Part shown: positions 43,782-56,011 of the stretch, one piece after another
Numbering within the stretch: the first letter of the stretch is position 1
How the letters are laid out: every line of letters begins with the position of its first letter
NCBI GenBank assembly: GCA_034770075.1
Contig: CM068382.1
Location: 88,715,766 to 88,779,765, forward strand
Direction: 5' to 3'
Length of the DNA stretch: 64,000 bases
Source: Aralia elata
Taxonomy: Eukaryota; Streptophyta; Magnoliopsida; Apiales; Araliaceae
Position numbers and translations under genes: made by a program
Notes under the pieces: generated by a model
What the model was told of the DNA's origin: nothing
Seen by the model: the letters and a program-made list of their open reading frames with translations, nothing else
Database searches by the model: none

Positions 43782-45565
43782 ATGATAATACGTTGTTACA
43801 TTAAACAGAAAATACCAAGGGGTCGACCACGAATGAGGCCCGTTAATGAAGTACCAGAGGGGCAATTTGAACAATATGAGAATCATGAACCAAATCAGAA
43901 CCCTCTACAATAATTTGTAGATTTACTGGTGGGAGTTCTTCAAAGTAGAACTCAAAATCCAAACCCACATGCGCCCCAAATCACAACTTTTAAGGATTTT
44001 AAAAATGTGAGACCCCCAGAATTTAAGGGAACCACTGAGCCAAAAGAGGCTCAGGCTTGGATAAAAGAAATTAAAAAAAGCATTTGCTATAGTTAAAGTT
44101 GAGGAGAACCAGAAGACATTATTTGCTTCGTACATGTTGAAAGGAGAAGCAAATTTTTGGTAGGAGGCAAACGAGCATAGGGCAGGGGATGGTGTGATAT
44201 CTTGGACTAGGTTTAAGGAATTATTTTTTGAAAACTATTTTCCCCGAAGTATGCAAAGCCGCATAGAGATGTGATTTCTAGAACTCAAGTAGGAAGACAT
44301 GACAGTACCACAATATGCAGCAAAGTTTAACGAGCTAGCAAGATTTTCCCCACACCAAGTGACTACAGAAGAAAGAAAAATAAGAAGGTTCGAACAAAGT
44401 TTGAAACCCTGGTTGTACAATAGATTGGTTGTTCTACAGACTGACTCATTTGGTACATTGCTAGAGAAAGCGATCATTGCGGAGAGAGGAAGCGAAGCTT
44501 TTAGTAAATATACTCCGGAGCAGAAAAAGAGGAGGTTTGAGGGAAAGAATAAAGGTGAAGGTAATAATAGCGGAGGTGGAGGGACTCTCAAAAGAAAATG
44601 GAATAGCAATAATAACAACAGGGGGAAAGAAGAAGAAGCCAAGAAAAAGGTTGAAGCATGCAAGACATGTGAAAAGAATCACCTCAGGACATGTCTAAAA
44701 GGAAGGAATGTATGTTATAATTGTGGCCAGGAAGGCCATATAGCTCCCAACTGCATAAGCCCAAAGAAGGGCGGATGTTTTATATGTGGTGCACTAGACC
44801 ACCGGATTAAAAATTATCCAAAGAAGGAAATGGAGCAGAGAGGAGGAAATAAGAGCAGTGGCAGTAAGCCGCTAATAACAGGACCGCTAGCCCCTGGCCG
44901 ACCAATAGAAAGGACTTTTAACATGACGGTTAAAGACGCGGTGATATCTAGGGACGTGGTGTCAGGTATTATTTCAATAAATTCTATAAATGCCTACGTA
45001 CTTTTTGATTCTAGAGCTATCTGTTCATTCATGTCTCATGAATTTGCAAGTCGGTTGAACTTACCTCGTGAACTATTAGAATCTCCTTTGAATATTGAAA
45101 TTGCTAACAAGGAAGTGATCCCTGTCAGATACGTACATAAAAATTGTTACATAGAGATTGGGGGACATAAATTTTTGGCGGATTTAATCCTTATTCAATT
45201 AGGGGAATTTGATGTAATATTGAGGATGGATTGATTGAATAACCATGGAGCCATTATAGATTGCCATAACAAACGTGTGAACCTTCAAGTTTCAAATCAA
45301 GAAAAGGTAGTGTTCTATGGAAATCGGTCGCCTAGGCAGTCTTGTTGTTTATCAATAATGCAAGCTAAAACAATACTTAGAAAAGGATGTGAGGGGTATT
45401 TAGCTTACATAATAGATACCCAACGCGTGGTGCCAGATCTAAGTCAGATACCAGTAGTAAAAGAATTTGTAGATATATTCCAGGAGGAACTTCTTGATAT
45501 TCCTCCAGATAGGCAAGTAGAGTTTGTGATTAACTTAGTCCTTGGAACGACGCCAATTTCAAAGG
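43782..45565 (+). pseudogene. Chromovirus A gag and protease
   Basis: Capsid core from about 43985 (KDFKNVRPPEFKGTTEPKEA), with a frameshift at an A7 run near 44075 and stops near 44160, 44270 and 44290; open from 44299 (MTVPQYAAKFNELARFSPHQ). The first zinc knuckle CYNCGQEGHIAPNC at about 44713 is intact. The second, CFICGALDHRIKNYP, has lost its last Cys. The protease reads VLFDSRAICSFMS where a D-S/T-G triad is required, so the catalytic Gly is gone. A stop at 45232 precedes the protease-RT linker (IPPDRQVEFVINLVLGTTPI). Coding is cut at 45570 by element B. Confidence 0.85.
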
Positions 45566-45570
45566 CTCCG

Positions 45571-48348
45571 TGTGATGCCTCCAAAATAGGTCCATACAAC
45601 CCATTTTGAGTCCCCAATAACATTCCACAAAATACAAATATAAATCCGAATTTTCTCATTTACAACTAATAAGTGTTGTGCAAAATACGACAACACAATA
45701 CAAATACATCTTAAATTCTCAATACACTTATTGTCACACTAATAGTAAGGTATTGAGATACTTCTATTATCTCGGACCATCACTCCATTCCCCGGCTAAT
45801 CCCCGCTACACTCTCTTTTCCTGAGGAGAACAATGGAACAAAAAGGAAAAGGGTGAGCACAAATAGCCCAATAAAAAATATCATGACTAAGATAATGAAG
45901 AATAAAAATTATCTTTAGTCTTCAACAATAATAAATCAGAGATTTATAAATATTATAATTATTCGACAATAACAACTGCAGCGGAACGAATAATCCATTA
46001 AAAGAATCAAGTAGATTATAATATCTACCATCTTCTATAAGTTAAAGGATCACCACCAATATCTTATCCCTGTAACACCAATCAATAGTTCATGTTTATG
46101 AACATCCAAATCAACAGTTTATATTCAACAGCCTCTCTTTGCACTATGTGCCAAAGATATTTATTTGTAACATCACCGGTCATGATCATGCCAAACGCCA
46201 GTTCATCTTTGTACTACGGGCCAAAGAGAACTTTCACCATACGCCTTTGTTTGTAACACCAAAAGTCATGATTATACCAATACACAGTTTGATCAAAATC
46301 ATGTCACGCCAGTTCATCTTTGCACTACGGGCCAAAGAGAACTATCACCACAATTTAAGTATGAGGATGAGGATGATGACAATGATACAGTGAGATTAAG
46401 GATAAGAAAAGATTTATAATTTAATCAGTATTGAAGATTGACCAAATTGCTAACACGATGACCAAATTGTGGAGTCAAATTCAAGAATGATATTCAAGAA
46501 ATTATTTCATGCTTCAACTATAACGTATAAAACGAAATAGAAAGATTCAAGTGAAAAGATATTAGATGAAACACAAACTATTAAGGATATTCTACTAATT
46601 TTTAGGGATTTTCACCATTTAAAAATATGGTTTTGGAAACAAACAAAGATTTCTTATCATAAATAAAGAAATGTGAAAGAAAAAGATATCCCTTAAAGAG
46701 TACAAAAGAAATGATATGTTATACGAGTATAACAGAATATATGAAACTGCAAATGGATTTTCACCCGTCATGCGATAATCCGCGTAGACAGATTATTTCC
46801 ACAAAAGATTAATAAGTAATGAATACAAAGGGTTATTCACCAGGCATGCGCCAATCCGCACGGACAGGTTATACCCACAGATTAATAAGGAATGAATACA
46901 AAGGGTTATTTACCAGGTACGGCACTTCGTACATACAAGTTATTCCCATAGAATAATAAGAAATGAATACAAAAAGGATATTCACCAGGCATGTGTCATA
47001 CCGCACGGACAGGTTATCCCCACAAATTAATACATAATGAATAACAACCTTTATGAGTATAATATCACTTACGAACATGAAAACAAATGATATTATATAT
47101 GAGTATGAAAGAAATGATATTCCCTACCTTAGTTAACAAGTAACTGGATGTTACTCTCTATGAAGTTTACTAACTTCGGATAATACTAGTATTCTCACAA
47201 ATACTTACAATAGCCTAGCACACTAAGAGAACTTAAGAAATTTAGAGAGAGAGAGTAAGTATAGGCAATGAAGGTGTGAAAATTTCTTAAGCAAACCCTC
47301 CCTATTTATAGAAAAATCAAGGTGAGGGCATTTTAGTCTTTTTCCTAAATTTTCTTGGTTTATTACTCTTATACCCTTGACATATTCTTTTAATATACTT
47401 TATACCATAGTATATTCTTAGAATATGCTTTCACTTAGGTTTTTAACCTTAAGGTAAAAATAAAAACTGAATTAACTATTTACTGACGGTAATTACTATT
47501 GAATGGCATGTGGGTCCCACGAAAAAATAAAATCTGAAGAAATTATTCTACGAAATAATTTGTGGGTCCCACCGATCAAATAGTTATGGGTCCCACGGAA
47601 TAAAGTGTGGGTCTCACAGAAATATAAGTTAACTTACAACCAACGCTTCACGTATTTTTAATCAACACTATTTCAGACTTTCAACAATTATTCACCGTTA
47701 ATATTATAGACTTATAATATTGACAACCAGATCATTCCCAGGAAAAAAGGGGGCCTTCCGTATAAACGGCGCGCAATTAAATAACCTTTTTCCTTAACAG
47801 AATTTATAGACATTGTCAATAATGCTAAAATATCATATCAAATAATATGAGTTACAGTGTCATGACAAATAATAAAAAGTATTATGCAAATGCTACTGTA
47901 ACAATTATTGAATCAAAATACTGTGCAATAACTACTTTATCAATTATTGAATCAATAATATAAAATACTGTGCAACACCGTGTGCTTGTGAAATACCGCG
48001 TACTACTGTGGAATAACGTGTTTTACTGTTCTTTTTATTACCGGGTATTTCAACTGTTGCAGGTGATAATACTGTTGACAAATACTGTCGTTTTCAGTAT
48101 CCGATAATGGGCCCACTATCGTTGACAATATTATCATTTCGGTGCCGTCGTACGATACCGAATATAATATTCTCCGACAAAAAGAATATTCCCTGACAAA
48201 AGGAGTATTCCCCGACATACACTGTTTATCAGATAATTTGCATATAACACACTTAACTATCATTTATAACAATTAAGCACTTTACTATTTAGAAAAATAA
48301 TCATAAATAAAATAATAAACGTTTATTTCATAAAGTCGGGATCTTACA
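45571..48348 (-). repeat. 3' LTR of chromovirus B (left copy)
   Basis: Begins TGTGATGCCTCC (two C-to-T changes relative to the right copy) and ends GGGATCTTACA. TATAAATA on the minus strand at 47303-47310. It carries the same minisatellite (46755-47045) and GTGGGTCCCAC cluster (47510-47617) as the right copy. Confidence 0.93.
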
Positions 48349-48359
48349 ATCTCCCCTCC

Positions 48360-51300
48360 TTATGAAATTTCGTCCTCGAAATTGACGTACGTACCTGGCA
48401 TTTCGAAGATGTGAGGATACCTTGCTCTCATTTCAGATTCTAACTCCCAGGTCATTTCCTCAACATCATGGTTTCTCCATAAAACTTTGACTTGAGGTAT
48501 AGCCTTTGATCGTAGAATTTGTTCCTTCTTATCCAAGACCTTGACAGGTATCTCTTCGTACGTCAAATCCTCTGCTATCTCGTCTGGTTCCAACTCAATA
48601 ATGTGGTTTGGATCTTTCACATATTTACGTAGCATGGATATGTGAAAAACATTATGAACACGAGACATGCTTGGCGGTAAGGCGAGTCTGTAGGCCACAG
48701 TTCCTACTCGGTCGAGATTTCAAATGGAGCGATAAATCGAGGGTTAAGCTTTCCTTTCTTTCTGAATCTCGTAACTCCTTTCCACGGAGCAACACGTAAA
48801 AATACATGATCCCCGACATTGAATTCCTCGTCTCTTCGATGAAGATCGGCATAACTCTTTTGTCGATCTTGAGCTGTTTGTATACGTTGCCGGATCATTT
48901 GGATCTTTTCCGTAGTCATACGTATCAACTCGGGTCCCAACAATTTTGCCTCACCTACTTCATTTCAACATGCTGGAGATCGATACCTTCGTCCATACAA
49001 CGCCTCGAAGGGAGCCATGCCTATACTTGCTTGATAACTGTTATTGTAAGAGAATTCCACCAATGGCAAGTATTTGTCCCAACTTCCTTTGAAGTCTAGT
49101 ACGCAGAGTCTTAATAGATCTTCAAGGGTTTGAATTGTCCTTTCTAATTGCCCGTCTGTTTGGGGATGGTATGCAGAATTGAATCGTAATTCAGTGCCCA
49201 TAGCTTTTTGCAAGCTGACCCAAAATCGTGAAGTGAACCTAGGATCTCGATCAGAAACGATGGATACTGGCATGCCATGCAATCTGACAATCTCACTTAT
49301 ATACATATTAGCAAGACGCTCAAGTGAATAGTTTTCTCGTATAGGCAAGAAATGAGCAGACTTGGTCAATCTATCTATAATGACCCAAATTGCGTCTAAG
49401 CCTTGAGAAACTTTGGGAAGACCTGTCACGAAATCCATGTTGATGTGTTCCCACTTCCATTCTGGAATCTCAAGTGGTTGCAATGGACCCCTTAGTACTT
49501 GATGCTCCGCCTTGACACGTTGACAAGTTAAACATCTTGCAATAAACTCTGCAATTTCTCTCTTCATATTGTTCCACCAAAATATATGTCGAAGATCACG
49601 ATACATTTTGGTACTTCCAGGGTGGATTGCAAATGGTGTGTTGTGTGCTTCTATCATGATTTTGTATTTCAAGTCAGGGTCGTTAGGAACACACAGTCTA
49701 GAGTTGACTCGAAGTATTCCGTCTTCGTCGACTCTTGCTTCTGGAATAGCACCTTCTTGTACCTTTTTCTTCATATTCACCAACTCCGGGTCTGTAACTT
49801 GAGCAACTTTAATTTTGTCGATTAAAGCCGGTTCTACCTGTATATGTGCGATCTTCACATGGGTTCCTGGAGTCTTTAACTCTATCTCCATCCTTTGTAA
49901 ATCATCCAAAATGAGCCTTTGCGCTGTCAGTAACGCACTGGTGCTTACATATGATCTTCTACTCAAAGCATCAGCTACTACGTTTGCCTTTCCAGGATGA
50001 TATTGGATGGTATGGTCGTAATCTTTCAACAGCTCGAGCCAACGCCGCTGTCGCATGTTGAGTTCCTTCTGGGTGAAGAAATATTTGAGACTTTTGTGGT
50101 CTGTATAGATCTCCACTTTCTCTCCATACAAGTAATGTCTCCAAATCTTCAATGCGAAAACGACTGCTGCCAACTCTAGATCATAAGTAGGATAATTCCT
50201 CTCATATTCCTTTAGTTGTCGAGACGCATAGGCTATAACCTTCCCATGTTGCATGAGAACACAACCTAGTCCTTTGCTTGAAGCGTCGCTGTAGATGACA
50301 AATCCTTCCGATCCTGATGGTATTGCCAATACAGGTGCTGAAATGAGTCTTCTTTTGAGTTCTTGAAAACTCTTCTCGCATTCTTCGCTCCATTTGAATG
50401 TTGTGCTTTTCTGAGTCAGATCAATTAATGGAATGGCTATTCGAGAAAATCCTTATACGAATCTCCCATAATAACCAGCTAGACCCAGAAAGCTTCGTAC
50501 TTCGGTTACTGACTTAGGTTGTTCCCAATTTGATACTACTTCAATCTTCGTCGGGTCAACTGAGATTCCTTGTTTAGAAACCAAGTGACCAAGGATTGCA
50601 ACTTCCTCAAGCCAGAATTCACATTTCTTCAACTTTGCATATAGCTTCTTTTCACGAAGCTTTTAGAGTATCAGCCTCAAGTGTTGCTCATGGTCTTCAC
50701 GACTTTTAGAGTATATGAGAATGTCATCAATGAAGAAAACCACGAAATTATCCAAATAGTCCTTGAATATTCGGTTCATCATATCCATGAAAGCAGCAGG
50801 AGCATTAGTCGATCCAAAAGACATGACTAGGAATTCATAATGCTCGTACCGAGTTCTGAAGGCAGTCTTTGGAATGTCATCAGCTTTAACTTTCAACTGA
50901 TGATACCCAGAACGAAGATCAATCTTTGAAAATAATTGAGCACCTTGTAACTGATCGAACAGGTCGTCAATGCGAGGTCACAGGTACCTATTTTTGATGG
51001 TGACATGGTCTAACTCCCGATAGTCAATGCAAATTCTCATACTCTCGTCTTTCTTCTTTACGAATAAAACAGGAGCACCCCAAGGCGATGTACTCGGACG
51101 TATCAAACCGTTGTCTAACAACTCCTGTAGTTGGACTTTTAACTCTTGAAGTTCAATAGGAGCCATTCGATATGGGGTTTTGGAAATAGGTTTTGTACCG
51201 GGTTCAAGGTCGATACAAAATTCGATTTCACGGATTGGGGGTAGGCCAGGAAATTCTTCGGGAAATACGTCAGGGAACTCATTAACAACAGAAATATTAT

Positions 51301-53035
51301 TCAAATCTGACGTACTTTTGTTTAAATCCGTTACATGGGCTAAGAAGGCTTGGCATTCGTTTTTCAATAAACGAATGGCTTTGTGACTAGAAATGATGGT
51401 TATTGATTTCAATAGTTTGGTTGCTTGAATTCGCATAATAGGTTGATTAGGAATATGAAAGCTAATGACCTTACGAAAGCAATCAATTTTAGCATGATGA
51501 GCAGTTAACCAATCAATTCCTAAAATCACATCAAATTCATGCATGTTCAAAGAGATAAGATCAACAGGTAATGTGAGGGTGCCGATTTGAACAAAGCAAG
51601 ATTTATAGACTGTAGATGTAACAAATGTTTGTGCTAATGGTGTTTCAACAGATAAGTCAAAATCTAATTTCTCAGGAGTTAAGTTCAGACGTTGAGCACA
51701 TGTTGGTGAAATAAAAGAGTGGGTAGAACCAGTATCTAATAAGGCATAGACTTCACAAGAGTTAATAAGTAGTTTACCCGTAATAACTTCATTCGGGTTC
51801 TGTGCTTTTTGAGATGTCACGACAAAAGCTCTCCTCTGAACAACAGACTTTGACTTGTCCGTGACTGCCTTTGGTGTCATCATTGCAGCTGGACTTGACT
51901 TCCCTGTATGACAAAAGCGAGCTATATGGCCTTCTTTTCCATAATTGTAACACACTTGGGATGGCGATTGTGTACAATTTGGATTGATGTGTCCTTCTTT
52001 CCCACACCTGAAATATCTAACTTGTGGTCGTTCTCCTCCCTTCAAAACTGGTACTTGTGCTGGTGCTGACGTTGGTGCCTTTCCATGGTTGTTGTTGAAT
52101 CTCCTCTTCTTGGAATTGTTGCCACTTGACTCACTCCTTCTGTTATCTGGGCCAGGATCACCACCGAAGTGGTTACCATTTCCGGTGTTGTGATTCCCTC
52201 CTCGCTGATTATCATTATTTCGATAATTGTTGCCACCATTACGATTATTATCATAATTTTTCTCTCGTGGTTGGGTGTTGCGTTCTGGTTATAGTATCCT
52301 TCTCCCTTGCTCCACTACTTGAGCCATATCCACAACATCTGAATATATACAAATTTTATGAGAAACGAGATATTGACGAATTTCTGGTTTCAAACCTCGT
52401 AGGAACATTCGTGTCATCCTTTCCTCAGTGTCCACCAAATGGGATGTAAAACGTGACAGCTCGGCAAACTTGGCTTCGTACTGCGACACCATCATGTTGT
52501 TCTGTTCCAGTTTGATGAATTTTACCTCCTTCATATGGCGAATACTTTCCGGAAAATACTTCTCGTTAAATAATTCCTGGAACTCGACCCAAGACATCTC
52601 GAGTGCCGAATGACGGGTACGTTTCACAGATTCCCACCAATGATCCGCTTCTCCTCGCAGCATAAAGGTGGCAAAAGGAACCTTTTGGTCGTCCGTGCAA
52701 CGCAGTACATCAAATATCTTTGTTAATTGTTTGAGCCATTCCTCTGCTTTAAGTGGATCTGGCTTGCCGAAAAATTCGGGTGGTCCCAATTCTTTGAACT
52801 GTTTGGCAGTGACCATTCATGCATTATTAGTATTTCTACCAGTATTGTAGACATGAGCTCTTCTCGCCTGGTTTTGCATGTATTGCATGAAGTTCCTAAA
52901 AAATTCATCATTCATTCTGTTGTTAGCATCATGATTAACATCATGATGTTCTGAGTTTGCACCCGTATTATTTATGGCTTCCTGATTTTCAGCCACTATG
53001 GTCTCATAGTGAATCTCTTGGTTTTCAGATGTCAT
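48360..53035 (-). pseudogene. Chromovirus B gag-pol with chromodomain
   Basis: One reading frame from 53035 to about 48715: capsid (FKELGPPEFFGKPDPLKAEE, FNEKYFPESIRHMKE), two zinc knuckles (YFRCGKEGHINPNC with F/R variation, CYNYGKEGHIARFC), protease ALLDTGSTHSFIS near 51745, RT VVFFIDDILIYS near 50715, RNase H FVIYSDASSKGLGCVL near 50285, integrase zinc region (H..H..CLTCQRVK) and D-D-E core (MDFVTGLPK, IVSDRDPRFTS, TDGQLERTIQTLEDLL). Six in-frame stops lie near 52818, 52288, 50979, 50664, 50455 and 48965. A one-base frameshift at about 48715 leads into the final segment (48360-48698) with YRLALPPSMSRVHNVFHISM and a chromodomain (VKVLWRNHDVEEMTWELE). The active-site residues are intact. Confidence 0.9.
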
Positions 53036-53219
53036 TCTGAAATGTGATCACAAAACAAAGATTAGTTAAAGAAATAGACATGCAACATCTTATCCCTATA
53101 ACCAAACCAATTACTTAAATAACAAACATAGCTTAGGTAGGACACACTAGCGAAGGATTTTACTCGTCTCTCCCCTCCTAGTTCTAATCCCAGATCTCTA
53201 CCAGAGATCATATCCCTAA

Positions 53220-53231
53220 GCTCTGATACCA
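53220..53231 (-). other. Primer binding site of chromovirus B (tRNA-iMet)
   Basis: Minus strand TGGTATCAGAGC, two bases from the LTR edge; an exact match to the initiator-Met tRNA 3' end. Confidence 0.9.
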
Positions 53232-54416
53232 ACTGTGACGCCCCCAAAATAGGTCCATACAACCCATTTTGAGTCGCCAATAACATTCCATAAAATACAA
53301 ATACAAATCCGAATTTTCCCATTTAAGTTAATAAATGTTGTGCAAAATACGACAACACAATACAAATACATCTTAAATTCTCAATACACTTATTGTCACA
53401 CTAATAGTAAGGTATTGAGATACTTCTATTATCTCGGACCATCACTCCATTCCCCGGCTAGTCCCCACTACACTCTCTTTTCCTGAGGAGAACAATGGAA
53501 CAAAAAGGAAAAGGGTGAGCACAAATAGCCCAGTAAGAAATATCATGACTAAGATAATGAAGAATAAAAATTATCTTTAGTCTTCAACAATAATAAATCA
53601 GAGATTTATAGATATTATAATTGTTCAACGATAACAACTGCAGCGGAACGAACAATCAATTAGAAGAGTCAAGTAGATTATAATATCTACCATCTTCTAT
53701 AAGTTAAAGGATCACCACCAATATCTTATCCCTGTAACACCAATCAATAGTTCATATTTATGAACATCCAAATCAACAGTTTATATTCAACAGCCTCTCT
53801 TTGCACTATGTGCCAAAGATATTTATTTGTAACATCACCGGTCATGATCATGTCAAACGCCAGTTCATCTTTGCACTACGGGCCAAAGAGAACTTTCACC
53901 ATACGCCTTTGTTTGTAACACCAAAAGTCATGATTATACGAATACACAGTTTGGTCAAAATCATGTCACGCCAGTTCATCTTTGCACTACGGGCCAAAGA
54001 GAACTATCACCACAATTTAAGTATGAGGATGAGGATGATGACAATGATACAGTGAGATTAAGGATAAGAAAAGATTTATAATTTAATCAGTATTTGAAGA
54101 TTGACCAAATTGCCAACACGATGACCAAATTGTAGAGTCAAATTCAAGAATGATATTCAAGAAATTATTTCATGCTTCAACTATAACGTATAAAACGAAA
54201 TAGAAAGATTCAAGTGAAAAGATATTAGATGAAGCACAAACTATTAAGGATATTCTACTAATTTTTAGGGATTTTCACCATTTAAAAATATGGTTTTGGA
54301 AACAAACAAAGATTTCTTATTATAAATGGAGAAATGTGAAAGAAAAAGATATCCCTTAAAGAGTACAAAAGAAATGATATGTTATACGAGTATAACAGAA
54401 TATATGAAACTGCAAA

Positions 54417-54715
54417 TGGATTTTCACCCGTCATGCGATAATCCGCGTAGACAGATTATTTTCACAAAAGATTAATAAGTAATGAATACAAAGGGTTATT
54501 CACCAGGCATGCGTCAATCCGCACGGACATGTTATACCCACAGATTAATAAGGAATGAATACAAAGGGTTATTCACCAGGTACGACACTTCGTACATACA
54601 GGTTATTCCCACATAATAATAAAAAATGAATACAAAAAGGATATTCACCAGGCATGTGTCATACCGCACGGACTGGTTATCCCCACAAATTAATACAGAA
54701 TGAATAACAACCTTT
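54417..54715. repeat. Minisatellite of about 75 bp in chromovirus B LTR
   Basis: Four imperfect units sharing ttcaccaggcatgcgtcaat, ccgcacggacaggttat and a following attaataaggaatgaatac. The same array is at 46755-47050 in the other LTR, so it predates insertion. Confidence 0.8.
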
Positions 54716-54964
54716 ATGAGTATAATATCACTTACGAACATGAAACAAATGATATTATATATGAGTATGAAAGAAATGATATTCCCTACCTTAGTTAACA
54801 AGTGACTGGATGTTACTTTCTATGAATTTTACTAACTTCGGATAATACTAGTATTCTCACAAATACTCACAATAGCCTAGCACACTAAGAGAACTTAAGA
54901 AATTTAGAGAGAGGGAGGAAGTATAGGCAATGAAGGTGTGAAAATTTCTTAAGCAAACCCTCCC

Positions 54965-54972
54965 TATTTATA
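54965..54972 (-). promoter_or_regulatory. TATA box of chromovirus B 5' LTR
   Basis: Minus-strand TATAAATA, conserved in both LTRs, about 1040 bp from the LTR start in the element's sense. Confidence 0.55.
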
Positions 54973-55171
54973 GAAAAATCAAGGTGAGGGCATTTTAGTC
55001 TTTTTCCTAAATTTTCTTGGTTTATTACTCTTATACCCTTGACATATTCTTTTAATATACTTTATACCATAGTATATTCTTAGAATATGCTTTCACTTAG
55101 GTTTTTAACCCTAAGGTAAAAATAAAAACTGAATTAACTATTTACTGACGGTAATTACTATTGAATGACAT

Positions 55172-55279
55172 GTGGGTCCCACGACAAAAATAAAATCTGA
55201 AGAAATTATTCTACGAAATAATTTGTGGGTCCCACCGATCAAATAGTTATGGGTCCCACGGAATAAAGTGTGGGTCTCA
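55172..55279. promoter_or_regulatory. Cluster of GTGGGTCCCAC palindromes in chromovirus B U3
   Basis: Two exact copies of GTGGGTCCCAC and two one-base variants (ATGGGTCCCAC, GTGGGTCTCAC) within about 108 bp, also at 47510-47617 in the other LTR. The motif contains GGnCCCAC/GTGGGnCC, the binding core of plant TCP transcription factors. It lies some 200-310 bp upstream of the minus-strand TATA box, a natural enhancer position. Binding is inferred. Confidence 0.6.
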
Positions 55280-56011
55280 CAGAAATATAAGTTAACTTAC
55301 AACCAACGCTTCACGTATTTTTAATCAACACTATTTCAGACTTTCAACAATTATTCACTGTTAATATTATAGACTTATAATATTGACAACCAGATCATTC
55401 CCAGGAAAAAGGGGGCCTTCCGTATAAACGGCGCGCAATTAAATAACCTTTTTCCTTGACAGAATTTCTAGATATTGTCAATAATGCTAAAATATCATAT
55501 CAAATAATATGAGTTACAGTGTCATGACAAATAATAAAAAGTATTATGCAGATGCTACTGTAATAATTATTGAATCAAAATACTATGCAATAGTTACTTT
55601 ATCAATTATTGAATCAATAATATAAAATACTGTGCAACACCGTGTGCTTGTGAAATACCGTGTACTACTGTGGAATAACGTGTTTTACTGTTCTTTTTAT
55701 TACCGGGTATTTCAACTGTTGCAGGTGATAATACTGTTGACAAATACTGTCGTTTTCAGTATCCGACAATGGGGCCCACTATCGTTGACAATATTGTCAT
55801 TTCGACGCCGTCGTACGATACCGAATATAATATTCTCCGACAAAAAGAATATTTCCCGACAAAAGGAATATTCCCCGATATACACTGTTTATCAAATAAT
55901 TTGCATATAACACCCTTAACTATCATATATAACAATTAAGCACTTTACTATTTAGAAAAATAATCATAAAGAAAATAATAAACTTTTGTTTCATAAAGTC
56001 GGGATCTTACA

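Larger units (their letters stand above)
45571..56011 (-). mobile_element. Chromovirus B: complete Ty3/gypsy chromovirus nested in A
   Basis: LTRs 45571-48348 and 53234-56011, each 2778 bp and nearly identical. Target duplication ctccg at 45566-45570 and 56012-56016. Primer site for tRNA-iMet at 53220-53231 (minus) and a purine tract (AGGAGGGGAGAT, minus) next to the left LTR. gag-pol runs on the minus strand from 53035 to 48360 with a C-terminal chromodomain, which suggests the Tekay/Del clade. It lies in opposite orientation to A and splits A exactly between protease and RT; A's frame is restored when B is removed. It is the youngest-looking chromovirus here. Confidence 0.95.
53234..56011 (-). 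repeat. 5' LTR of chromovirus B (right copy)
   Basis: The promoter-bearing LTR in the element's sense: minus-strand TATAAATA at 54965-54972. U3 is to the right and holds four TCP-site-like palindromes. R/U5 is to the left and holds a repeat of about 75 bp. Same length as the left copy. Confidence 0.93.

Noticed and set aside
46139..46393. 84-codon frame, repeated at 53801-54055
   Set aside because: It is present in both LTRs of chromovirus B, in antisense, so it is LTR sequence and not a duplicated gene.
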